Shown here piece after piece: positions 44,961 to 57,017 of a stretch of DNA of 64,000 nucleotides (position 1 is the first letter of the stretch; each line of letters begins with the position of its first letter). This stretch comes from Crotophaga sulcirostris (Eukaryota; Chordata; Aves; Cuculiformes; Crotophagidae). Made by a program: the position numbers and the translations under genes. Location: positions 1,168,708 to 1,232,707 of the forward strand of contig VYZB01000210.1 of NCBI GenBank assembly GCA_013397455.1. Reading direction: 5' to 3'. The notes under the pieces were generated by a model, which was given only the letters and a program-made list of their open reading frames with translations, did no database searches and had not been told where the DNA came from.

Positions 44961-47900
44961 AAGTATGTGCCTGTACAGTTTGTAGAAAGGGGGTCTGACA
45001 GTGGCTCACTCCATGCCTTTAAGTAAATATGTCTCTGATCTACACTTCTTCATTTTCCTTAGCTGATAATAAACAGCTAATATTTATGGATCATGCTGAA
45101 AACAATTTTTGCTCTGATTATAAACCTTAGGGTGCAAACTTTTTCTCCGTCTCTGATCTCTGCCTTACATCTCACCAGTCTGACTGCTTGTGTTTAACAA
45201 GTGAATAATGAGGCTGGAAAAAACAAAGTCAAACCTTTTCTTTTTTTTTCCCCCTGCTCCTAGGAAACATTTCCATTGCTCTTCTCAGAAAAGCAAACAT
45301 TTATTTTTTTTTTATTTTAAGTTGCTCTTTTAGGTTTCATATCCCAAGCCTCTTTATTTTCCCTTCCCCAGGCTTCCTTTTTGAGTTGCAAACAAGGAAA
45401 AAGGGCAGGAAAGGAAAAGAGAGAAAATGAAAGCTAAAAATTTGCCAGCCAAATGTTTTCAAAGCATAACATTTATACACTAAACAGAACTTTCCTTCTT
45501 CTTCAAGTCCTAGCTTATCTTTTTTAAACTTCCAGGTAGTGTAATTGCTCAAAAGCCAGTACCTTCGTTGGGTTTGTTTAGTGACTGAGTATAGACACCC
45601 ATCTAGGGACACAAATGGATGTGCCTGGTGGGAAAGTGGTCCTTCTGCTGCTACTGTTCTACTCAGGGGTGGGCAGTGAGAAGACCCAGCAGGGCTCTGA
45701 TACAAAGCTGTCTCCATGCCCCATCTGCCTCCCTCTTCCTTTCCCACTCACTAAAGTACTGAGGAACCACAATAAATTTAGGGGCAGGACCTTTGTACGT
45801 TGACTGTGATTCAGGCTCGCGGTGTTTCTTTCTTCATGCTGGGGGCAGCCCTTCCTCTAGTTTTGCACAATGAATAATAGAGTCAGTGTCTTTGGGCAGT
45901 TCTTCTCTAACCTCACGGTCTTTAAGGTTATAGTTATACTAGCAAACCATGTGCACTAGGGACTACTCTCTTGGGCCCTTCTGGGAAGGTCTGGCTCACA
46001 TCCCTGCGCACAACCAAAAATCTCAGCCTCCAAAATAGGTCAGGTGCCTCCAGCCTTCCTTTTGGGAATGATCCCTACTCTATGCTAACCCTGGCTTGTG
46101 CCCTACTGTACCCCTCACAGTGGGGGTGATCAGACACAAAGCCTATGCCCTCGCCTTGTTTATACAATAAATCACAGCCTAAGAGTCTACTGAAGATTGT
46201 CTCCATGGTGAAGGAGGAGAACACAACTCCAACATAGGGTTCATTCCTTCTGTTTTAAGATTGATGTTTTGGGATAGGATTGTCTGGGGCAAAATATTCT
46301 GATCGCCGTCTGTCAGCTGCTCATTGCTAGGCTTTGTGTCTGGTGTAGTCATCTGCTTCCCCTCTGTAATCAGTAGAGAAAAATAGGGGTAAAATCTCCC
46401 AAACTTAATTGAATCAATCTTAAGACAAAAATATCCGGTTACATGAATTGAGTTATTTTCTGAAAGTTTCTTTCTCCCTTTTAAAGAGGGTGTTACTAAA
46501 TGCCCAGTTTTCAAACAAGGGAAGTTAGGAAGATGGATCCCACCTTTAAGAACTGTTTTAATGCCATTGCTAAAAACCTCAGACTGTTCAATCATGAACC
46601 AGGACTTCTACAAACACTAAGGCAGAAATTGTCATAAGGAGACATCCACCCAGTGACATCTCAACCCTCTAACAATCAACACTGAGAAAGAGGCGCTCCC
46701 AGGGTATCTTTATCATTCTGCAGAAGATATTTGAGACATGTAATGAGTTATCCTCTAGAAATAACTCTTTTTTTTTCCTTTTTTTTTTTAACTAACGGTC
46801 AAGGAAGTCCAGGGTGACTAAATCACCTCTACTCAAATGTAAGACTTTACTTTTTAGATGCCTAATATTGAATGAAATTAATCTTGCTCAGAAAGTTTGT
46901 CCTATCCCAAGAAGTTGTAATCAGGTAGTGCTTGTGTACACACTATACAGAATATGTATCTAATCAGAACAACAACAAAAAAAGACTTCTCTGACTCATT
47001 TGATTGAAAAGATCAAACATTTACAAATATCTCACCCTGTTTTTAACTGCAAATCCTGGGGAATGGTTGAACTTTACAGAAGACCGCAAATCAGTATGCG
47101 AATAATTCTGTTATTCTCTACTTTCCTCTGGGATTGTGCCATTGCGTGTCTAAATGAAAGATCATTTCTTTTGAGGAAAGTGTCAAGCTGCACTGCAATT
47201 TTCTGACGTAAAAAATTCCAAGGAAAATCTAAAATAGTGATAAATCCAGGTGGGTTTGTGTTTCCTTATGTCTCAACTACATACTGTATCTGAGAGAAGG
47301 AGAATGAAGGTAAGCAGACAAGGTCTAGATGTTAGACAAATGGAGATCCACTATGAAAAAAAGTCCATGTATGGAGTCTATCAGTCTCAGAAAGGCTGAG
47401 ATGTCAAAGGCACAAATATATATCTGAACAATATTATGTTAGTATGACATTATAAACATTGATGAAAGAATTCAAGGAAAAACATCTTTTATTTCTCTCC
47501 TTATCTCTTACTAAGGAGATAAAACGGTTGCTTTTTCTGTACCCTCAGTAGAGATCAAATACACACATCCAGCAGTTAAAGCCCACCAACTTCTAGAAAC
47601 TATCAACTTTCATAGGTGCATTTCCTCTTCATTATGGTGGAGAAGAAACAAAAGCCTGCAAATCCAGCCCACAAGTATTTGGGTCCATGTGAGCAGAAGA
47701 CTACTGGTATGATGACTGGGTTATAAGCCAGTTGGGAGATAAATTTTCTGGAGATATTTAGAAGGGTCCTACTAAAATGAATTTTTCAGCCTTTAATAAG
47801 TTTCTACGTTATCATCACTTTTTTTTTTGCTAGGAAATTGTGTTCAAATTCTACAACAGAAAAGACAGGTGCCAAAACTCTCTCGGGGTTACACTGGGTC

Positions 47901-50151
47901 TACATTTCCAAGGTAGCCATAGTCCATTTTCAGAGGATTACTTCACAAGCTGGGCAAAATGATAACCTGATACAGAAGATAATTAGAGGACGAAAATCAG
48001 GAGTAAGACTGCATTCTCTGGGAGATGATGGACAGTGCAACAACCTTTGGGGTCGTACCTTACATTGAAAGTGCTACTCAAAAAAAGGCTGCAGGAGAAG
48101 AGAACAGTAATTTTTTAGAAGTCACTTGGAAGATAAACCATTGTGACTCAGTAGGGGATGGCCAACAGCCCATGCAACTCCTTTGAAAAAAATAAACAAA
48201 CCCATGCTGCCTTATTTTAGGTCATAGGAGAGTTTAATATTTTCTTTGCTTGTTATTGTCTTTCTTCAAAAACCAAGACTGATGAACATTTTGTCAATTG
48301 CATTGACAGCACTTGGGAGCTATCAGAACTATTCCAGTCCTTTGTGGAGGAAAACAGCAGAGATAACCTTCATGGATCTAGTTTTGAGCTACTTGCTTGT
48401 AGTAATATTAATTAGTTATGAGTAAATATTCTTAGGGAGAATGGAGGTATTTTTAATTATTACGTTTTTTTAATAGAGCTGGTTGGGGTTTTTTGGTGGG
48501 GTTTTTGGAGGGGTTTGGGGAGTTTTTTTCAGCCTTATGTGGGAAAAAGTAACCACTGAATTTGGGCCTTTTATATTTTATATTTTCAAAATATATGAAA
48601 GACATCAGAACGTTGTGATGGTGTGACAGGGTCATCTTAGCTTTCTTTATTAAAGAAGAACAAATCAATAAAAATGCTAAAAGTAATGGGTAGGTCTTGA
48701 AAAGCCCAAGAGGGACGTAGTTTTCTCTCTTTCATAGTTTTAATGGGAATTGGAAACCTAATTGCTATTTGTGCCTTAAAAGTCTTTGCCAACTGTAACA
48801 AAAATAGTTGATCACTGGAAATAAGATTGAGGACTGGTGGACACCTGTATTACTTCTTCATGTGCTCCCTCTCTCAGTCTTATGTGTGTCATATGATACA
48901 AGTATTATCCTTCAACAAAAATACTATTTCTGTGCTTTAAATGAATAACCTGGGCTTAAATCCTATGGAAGAGTTTTGATTTCAAGCATAAACTCAGAGT
49001 TATGCTTGGGCTAAGGCTATTCTTGTTATGCACTGACTGTATTTCTCCCTCATTTGGGACCTCTGAGCATTATTGCAAGAATTCAAGTGATCTTATAGGG
49101 GAAAAAAAGCAGTGAAAGAAGACCTATGATTTCGGGATTCTGCTCCTGGCCTAGCCAGATGACACAGAACAAATTACTTCTCCATAAAATGAAGGGAATG
49201 TTACTGATTTCCTTTGAAAAACACTTGAGGATCAGCAGTAAACAAGGATATCATTATATTATAAGGCAAAGTGCTGAATTAACACATCCAAGCACAAAAG
49301 CAGAGGCTCATTCATTGAAACTCTAAGTGCTTTTTAACTATTGGGAATAATTGCTATTACAAATAATTCCTCACTGTGTTCCCATTATCCACTCCTTTCA
49401 TCAATGCCTGAGTTTTGTAAGGTGGAGACTGCAAACCAGCCTTTTCCTGAAGGGAGAGCTCAGAAAGGTTTGAAATTGTTGGAGGTGTCATTGAGGCTCT
49501 AGCAAAGTAAGGGTAGAGGTTAGGAAAACCTACAGATGCAGCCAGGTTTCAGATTGCATAGGTATTTCACTCTTCTTTCAGGAAAACAGCTGGATATTTT
49601 GTAGTACACACGCTCATGTACAAAGAAAAAGGTACAAAATTAACTTTATCTCTGGTTGTGCTAAATTTCCAAGGGAAATTTAAAGCAAATCTGTCTACTA
49701 TAGTTAGTCCTGCGACAGAGTTACTACAGAAAAATATAGTGGCACTGGTCAAAAGAATGTCAAGTTGCTTTCACGTTGGCTAAACAGACACTTCCATCCT
49801 CCAGGCTTTTAACGTGCTTTGTCCATCCCTGCCAAATCTGTTAAACTACTGATGCTTCACTGTATGAGGGTCAGGAGTGAGGATCTCTCACATAATGCCC
49901 AATAGCCTAGAAAAACCTGTAGAATTTGCATTGCAAATGCTTCCTAAAGAGGAAAAGAATTATCCATAGAGTAGGTGAACGGAGGCAGCAGGGAGGAACT
50001 CAGAGACTGTATGCAGAGGCATTGAACTTCACAGACTTTCCACTGGAGTAAAAGCTCAGCAAAAACCATGGCCTAGTTGACAGAAAAGTTTTTGAGGCTG
50101 GGTAAGTAGATCCTGCCAAAATTGTCTTTAGTCATCAACATTACATCAAGC
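44961..50151. other. Unique noncoding sequence with a G-quadruplex motif
   Basis: 5.2 kb with no recognised transposon. Open frames of 136 codons (minus, 45337-45747) and 138 codons (minus, 46179-46595) have no domains. A 62-codon plus frame at 45615 begins with a leucine-rich, signal-peptide-like run but is probably chance. 45790-46190 is more GC-rich than its surroundings and ends with an AATAAA at about 46167; it could be an unrecognised old element. Four GGGG runs lie at 48485-48520. Confidence 0.45.
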
Positions 50152-50290
50152 ATTGAGGAGCGACTGAGGGAGCTGAGGTTGTTTAGCCTGAAAAAGAGGA
50201 GGCTCAAGGGTGACCTTATTGCTCTCTACAACTGCCTAAAAGGAGACTGTAGTCAGGCAGGGGTTGGTCTCTTCTCTCAGGTTACCAGTG
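50152..50290 (+). mobile_element. CR1 ORF2 C-terminal fragment lacking its 3' end
   Basis: ATTGAGGAGCGACTGAGGGA to CTCTCAGGTTACCAGTG is plus-strand CR1 ORF2: it reads [20 protein letters not shown] and [14 protein letters not shown]. It stops well before the ORF2 end. CR1 copies normally lose the 5' side, so loss of the 3' end means a later rearrangement. Confidence 0.9.
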
Positions 50291-50515
50291 TATCAACTGG
50301 TCCCATCAGTTTGGTGTTATCTGACATCTTGCTGAGAGTGCACTCCATCTCCTCCTTTACGTTATCAATAAAGAAATTAAACAGAACAAGTCCCAGGAGA
50401 GATTCTGAGTTACCCACTTGTCAGTGGCCTCCAGACAGATTATGACCGATTAACCACTATGCTCTAGGTCCAACCATCCAAGCAATTTTTTTGCCCATTC
50501 ACATGTCTATATCTA
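50291..50515 (-). pseudogene. CR1 reverse-transcriptase core fragment, inactivated
   Basis: On the minus strand the text reads through a degraded WLDGRAQ-type segment (here CLDGWT with a stop), then [20 protein letters not shown], then SDNTKL. Active CR1 enzymes have FADDTKL at this place, whose two aspartates bind catalytic metal; here the second is asparagine and the F-A pair is changed. Stops also break the frame. It abuts the opposite-strand C-terminal fragment, so the two parts of ORF2 are now inverted relative to each other. Confidence 0.8.
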
Positions 50516-53087
50516 ACTTCTTTTTCATTTCAGTCTTTCCAGAGCAGGAAGACAATCTTCTTTTGGGCAATTTGATAGCACTCAAATAAAAAGAAAATCT
50601 TGATCCTTATTTAGACCTCTAGGTCTTATGACAATATAGCTAACAGTAGCAATAAATGGCAGAAGTGACAATCTTACCTATCCAAAGGATTTTTTTTTTT
50701 GTCATATTGGTGGTCCTTATTGCACCAAAATATTTAGAATAAGGAACATACCTAGGGCATTTACAGATAAAGATTTCTAAAGTCCCTGATACAGCACAAA
50801 CATCACTATCTAGGTTGTAAGTAGGGTATCTGACTCTAGATAATATCAAGTTGGTGGTAAGAAATGATTCTGGCTGCCCAGGTTTGATGATAGACAGTTC
50901 AGCACATTGTTTAAATAGCTAGGAGCAATGCCAATTAAAGTGAAATTCTCCTCCTCTAGCACTGTCTTACAAGCATTGTAAACAGACTGGCAAATCAAGA
51001 AACAAACTTCACTGAAATATTATGGCTGTGCAGGTTTCAGAGGAACTTTGGAGGAAATTCTTTAAACTTTCATTAAAAAATACAACTAGTAACAGAAAGC
51101 ATGAAAAAATATTTTTCAGGCAGATGGTTATAAAAGGAGGGCAGCCAGGGGAAGTCTTATATGTTGCTATTAAAGTCCAGAGCAGAAGGTTTAGGTTGCT
51201 GGTTCCATTACAGAAATATCCCCGACTCTATCAAAAAAGTCTCTTTCTAAAGGGAGCTCTTTATTCGCTGTGTTGAGATGGAAACACGAATTTGATATCT
51301 ATGAAAGGCCAACAGGGTTAGCAAGAAAACAGAGAGAGAAAAAGGACAGAAGTAACCTTTACAAAGCACTTCTCCATCTGATACTGTTGAGTAGACTTGG
51401 CTGAATAATCCTCCTCAGCTACTATTCATCTTTGTGAACGCTGGAATTCTTCTCTCCCATTTCTGCCAGACAATGATTTGTAAATAATTCTTATTTGCAG
51501 GTAGTCTGCCAGTAATATTGCAAATGTTGGCCATCAACATGCTTGCAAATCGATTCTTTTTCCTCCCCCCCCACCAACTTGTTTCCTGCCAGATGCAACT
51601 ATAAAAGAAACTCAAAGGGAGAGAGTGAAAATGATATTCAAGTGCGCATTTTCTTGGAAACGTTATGAGGTAGCTGTAGCTTATGCAGTGGGAGTAGGTA
51701 GTCTCAGATTTAAGAAGCACATTAAATGGCTAAGAGCAGCAGAAGTGAAAGCTCTGGACATTACGTACACAGGCTCTGATGTCTCCCAGGAAGGCTGGGA
51801 TCATTAGTCCTGGTTCACTGACTTAGAGTTGGAGGTTCCTGATGAAAAGGACATAACACCAGGCTCAAGCTGAGACTAATGGGAAACAATACGCATCTGC
51901 AGACTCTGATGTTACTAATCCAGCTCCTGCTGAGGATGAACAATTGGAGCAAGGGAATACTCCTGAAGCACTGACAAACTGCAATTGAGGATTAGAAAAG
52001 CCCCCTGAATGTCTGAATTTGTAATATGTCTCAAAGTTGGCATTATAAACAGTTGCCCCATAAAGCAAAGAACCTCTTTTTTTTTTTTTGCTCAGGAATA
52101 TTTTACAAAAAAGACATAGCACTGTTAGGTTTCTGGTGGCTGTGTTTACTTTCGTCCTTTATTTTTTTCCAGCTGAGTTTGGTAGAAAATTTAACATGAC
52201 TATTTGTATCAGCTGCATATAATTACCCAAGCAGAGCCCTGGCACCTCAATACAGTAATTTTCAAGTCCAGTACATACAATTTAGTAATATTTTATGTCA
52301 CCCCACACTCCCTTCTCTTGAAGGCTCAATGTAATCATCCAGCTGGCATACATCAAAATCGGATCGTTGAACAACTTCAACATATAAACACTCTTCTTGT
52401 TGTGTGAATTAATTTGTGCCACATAACATCAGCACTGATATTTGATTGCCTACACCCTTAAATTACCAGATAATCTTAGGTCTCTTTTTGGCTCAGTCTA
52501 CTTCTGTCCCAACCAATTTGTAGGCACTGTTCAGGATTTAGCTTGAGCAATGATCATTCCCAACAAGCATTTAAAATGCGTCCACCTGTTTTGGAGAGTA
52601 AGAGAGTTCAATAGTGTGGATGTAGCCAGAAATTCAACTGGCCTCAGGGAAGAAGCCACAAGACCACTCAACATGCCAGTGTAAACACAGCCTGATTGTT
52701 CTACCTAACATCTAGTACAGTCCCAAACACTTCTTAGTTTTTAATACAGCAGTGGAGCCATCTGGAATCAAACTAATTACTGGTTACCAGCTCTTTGGTT
52801 CAACTTGAACAGAAGGTACAACCAGGGCGCGTCACCAAGTGTGGCATCTGACTTCCTCCAAAGCCTCGTAGAGGAGCCAAAACTCACAGGCAGAACCTAA
52901 CATTGTAATGATGTTCTAGGTATGGTTATCCACCTTTCTGTTTGCAGACACCTACATTTTTTATGCTGGAACATGAGCTCTTGAAAACTGAGGTTCTGCC
53001 TGCTGACAAAAGGCCCATTTTTTTTCACAATGATGTCACATCTTGGAGGTTTACACAGTACCCAAAAGCACAGGTTGAATCATTCCA
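50516..53087. other. Unique noncoding sequence
   Basis: No repeat or exon is recognised in 2.6 kb. The 101-codon minus-strand frame (51415-51720) has no family features. Confidence 0.5.
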
Positions 53088-53153
53088 GTATCTATCACAG
53101 CATCACAGTATTGCAAGGTTGGAAAGGACCTCTGAGATCATCGAGTCCAACCT
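53088..53153 (-). mobile_element. Very short CR1 3' end, GATACTGT-tail subfamily
   Basis: Two to three reverse-complement tail units (ATCACAGC, ATCACAGT) precede TTGCAAGGTTGGAAAGGACC and TCTGAGATCATCGAGTCC. Only about 66 bases are present. Confidence 0.9.
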
Positions 53154-56100
53154 AAAGATGTGAGATACATATATTTTTTAGGAAAGGTGATATTTTTAAG
53201 ATAAACTTGGGAAAAAAAAGAAAAGTCTGTTTTATTCCTGTTACTTAGTCTTAGGTTGTGATGGCTTTCAGTGAAAATGTACATCCGCATGGTTGTGATG
53301 CAAATATGTCATAAAAGGCTTCGTTGCAGCTCCAGTTTACCACAAGAGGCAATTAACAGATTCTGTCAACTCAAGTCAGCTAAATTTCAAGCCTGTAACA
53401 AAGTTTGCAGTCCAGTTTGTTTTATCAGTCTTAGAATTGAAATTTTCCACTATATTTTTCCACTTATTTTCCACTATCTTTTTTTTGTTGCTGGTGTAGG
53501 AATGTTTTTCTGAAAGACGAATGCTGTAGCACTGTGATAAATTATCTCTACTTATTTTGAAAGGCAAAGGATATTCTTTGCAATCTTTATTGAAGAAGGA
53601 TCAACATTTAAAGAGAAAATGGGACCAGAAAGACCAAACAACTACTAGGTACGCATTCGATAAAACTCCAAGATTACAAATCCTACTTTGTGTCCTTTTA
53701 ATGGGAATTAATTCTGCCAAATATACATCTTGAACTTCTCTTTAGAAATAGTTTGTGATTCATCTCCTTCTAAAGACATCTAATAAAAATGAGTAAATAG
53801 TTCAAATAAAAATATTTGTTGTAGACATCTAATTTCTCATAAAAAAGATAAAATTAAGGGAGCTGAATTCCAACCTTTTCAAGTAAATTTCCATGTATTG
53901 ACCTAGATTCTTAGTTGTACAAACCAGTCAGTAACTCCTTTTAGGAGATACATCCATTTGTACATATTGAATATCTTGCCTTTATTTTTTTCTCTCCTTA
54001 CACCAGTGACATCAAAAGGTAAAAAGTGTAGATCAAAGCCCCTGCTGAAGATCAAAGATAAAAGCAAAAAGAAATTCAAGAGCCACTGTCAGTTTTATAA
54101 AATCATAGGTGGAAAAGGATCTTCCCCTTTTTTTCCTTTTAATATCAGGGAAAGCTGATAACCATCCACAAACAAAGTTCAAATCCCTGCTCTGAACCAA
54201 TTACAACAAAATGATGGTGTCTTTGTATTCTTGTCCGTGAGGGATTTTTCCTTTTTTTTTTTTTTTTTTTTTTTACCCAAATACACCCAATATAATTAGT
54301 TTGGAACCCATATACACTTTTAGCATCTATGGAATCCTGTGGCAAAAAGCTGCACAGAGTAACTATGCATTGTGTAAATAAATATCTTTTTTCTTTGTTT
54401 TGTCCATGCTACCTGACAATTACATTTGATGCCCCCTTGTGTTGGTAGAGACAAGGAACAATCATTTCTTCATTTTCTCCTTGCCACTCATGATTTTTAG
54501 AAATGTCATATTTTTCTTCAAGTTTTTTTCTACTTTTTCTTTTTTTTAACCCCCAGGCGAAAAAACCTTGTCTATATAATAGTCTGATATTCTTATTCCC
54601 ACACATTCTTCCTGTTCTTGGTTTCTCCCAGAAAGATAGCAGCAGCAAATCCGTTACATGGGGTGAAACAGGAAAACAGCACAACAAAAAGAAGAGTCAA
54701 TAAAAATATTCTGCTGTGGTAAAAAGTCTAAGCATTTCCAGATTAAAAAAATACGCAAGCGAAATCATGGCAAAGTAAGAAATGGATCATTTTTCCTCCT
54801 TTCTCCTTCTGAAAATATGGTAAATTTTAAAGAAATATTTATTAAGTTGTTTTGCTTCTCTTTTTTCTTCTACTTTTTCATTGTTTTATATTAGCTGGGA
54901 CTCAAGACAAAGACGCTGAAGAAATTGCATAGAGAATACGAAAAGCAAGCGCTAAGATATTTGAGATTCTAAGATGAGAAAAAAAGTCATAAATTTAATC
55001 AGACACATTCTAATCACAATATGTCTACCCTAGTTTTTTATATCCAAGCATTTCATGCTCCAAGAACTGCTGACCCCTCTACCTTGCCCACCCTAAAGCA
55101 CAATTATGACAAATGAAGGTGAGGGGTTTCCAGACAGTTTGGTGAAACCAGGAAAAATGGTTTAGTGTTAGTTACAAAATATTTATAAAATATTAGGCAA
55201 ATATAGTTAGTTACCACTCTGGACAACATCTAATACTTACCTTGACTTCTACTTTAAAACCTAAGCTGTTGTTTTTCAGACAGTAACTAAGCATAATTCT
55301 TCTATTAAAAAGGCAAAACTGATAACAAACTTGTGATGCTTTGTGAGGATATCCTAATTAATGTAATTAATGAAAAAAAATAGTGCTGGAGAAAGCAGAT
55401 TCGATGACTTTTCCATTTCAATAAGATTTTAAAAAGAAGATTTGAAATTGTGGAAACATATTTTTCTATTATCAGAACTTTAATCTCAAAATGACTTTTC
55501 ATTTGAAAGCAGTAATGCAGGAGTATTCAATGATAATTTTTCATTTCAATATAAATGAAGTTTCAAATGACCCTAATTGCTTTTTAATTAAAAGTTTTAG
55601 TACATGAACATTTCTGAGATTTGGGATTTTTATACTATTGCAACAAAGCAAAAACCACTCCTAAATTCAAAAGCATTTTCTGCTGGTCTCTCAGATGTAC
55701 TTTTTAAAAGAGTGTAAAGGGACAGTACATGGAAAAAAAACTCTTCATTGACACCCATATCCATAAATCTGATCTGTAACATAGTAACTTTGTGGCAGCC
55801 TGAGAATGTAATATTTGAGTTTTAAAGCATACAAACTGCATAAATGTTGACTTTTATCAAAGTTAATATGACAGGACAGTTTTCTTGAAAATCTAAGCAC
55901 AAGTTTTGGACTTTCTCAGTTATGAGGGCATCCTTACATTCCATGCAAAAATAGTACTACATTTGAGGTATTATCCTTCCAAATTACTTGTGATCTTTAT
56001 ATTGATGCTCACTGTTTCACTGACCTTCAGGACCCAATTCTGCATATCTCTTCTCTTGTTCAGCTTTTATGATGAGCAAAAGCACAGCACCCTTAGTGCA

Positions 56101-56869
56101 GAAATACTGGTTTTGCAAGTGGTTCCAGATGTAACAAAACGAAATTGATTCCTTGTCCTGTATTAAAGCTGTAGTGGGAGATAGCACTAATAATATGCAC
56201 AAAAATAAGACACGAATTGATAACAAGGATGTGGAATGAGAGCCCTGCTGTTCATAAAAGTCGGGGGTTTAATTCCAAATTTTGACTTTCTCAGCCTCAG
56301 TTCCATTATAGCTGATTGGTTACACCCAGGTTAGAAAATAAAGAGACTTTAGTGCCTGTTTTGTCCTTATATTCATGTAGTAAATATGATGAACTCCATA
56401 AAATGGTAAAGTCAGTAATAAACTTTGTGGCTACATTATATTCTTTATTTTAACTATTATTGTTCACTGCCTATAGTTCATAGGAGTTGCTTGGAGAGGG
56501 AGAAGTTAGGTTCGAGATGACTCTCGTGAGTGATTCAGTTGTTGAGTGATTCCTCTAGATATATAGTGTTTACAATTAATGAGCTAATGCAAGCACATTC
56601 TGGGATATTCTTATGCAAATATATACAAATAATTGTACTAATAGAACAATATTTAAAAAGGGAAATGCCCACACTCTAGTTTAGGCTTTTTAAAATTATG
56701 AACCACAAACCACAAAATTAGAAGATACGAGTTGTCTCGGTCTGCTGTCTAATGTGTGATTTATAGATTGTAAAATAATCTAACATGATATAAACTGGGA
56801 ATTTAATTTATTTTCCATTTTTTATGTCACTGAATCCATTAGTTTCTTTTTGCAAGCTGTTTTATTTTC
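53154..56869. other. Unique AT-rich noncoding sequence
   Basis: 3.7 kb without a recognised element, apart from a 23-base T run at 54252-54274. Confidence 0.5.
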
Positions 56870-57017
56870 ACACACAAATACAATACTATGTATTTATTGT
56901 ATTTACAATATTCTATTTACAATACAATACAAAACACACAAATACAATGTGTTTTCATTGTATCAATATCAATTTTCATACTGATACACAATCAATGTAT
57001 CAGATTGATCGGATACG
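56870..57017. repeat. Degenerate ACAATA/TATTGTAT repeat with hairpins
   Basis: CACAAATACAAT occurs twice (near 56873 and 56937), interspersed with TACAATA-like and ATTGTAT-like words. CTGATACA and TGTATCAG (56981-56988, 56996-57003) form a perfect 8-base stem. Low-complexity, AT-rich and likely to be unstable. Confidence 0.6.

Noticed and set aside
46179..46595. 138-codon minus-strand open frame
   Set aside because: No domain, signal peptide or membrane segment. The length is near what chance gives in 64 kb, so it is not called as a gene.
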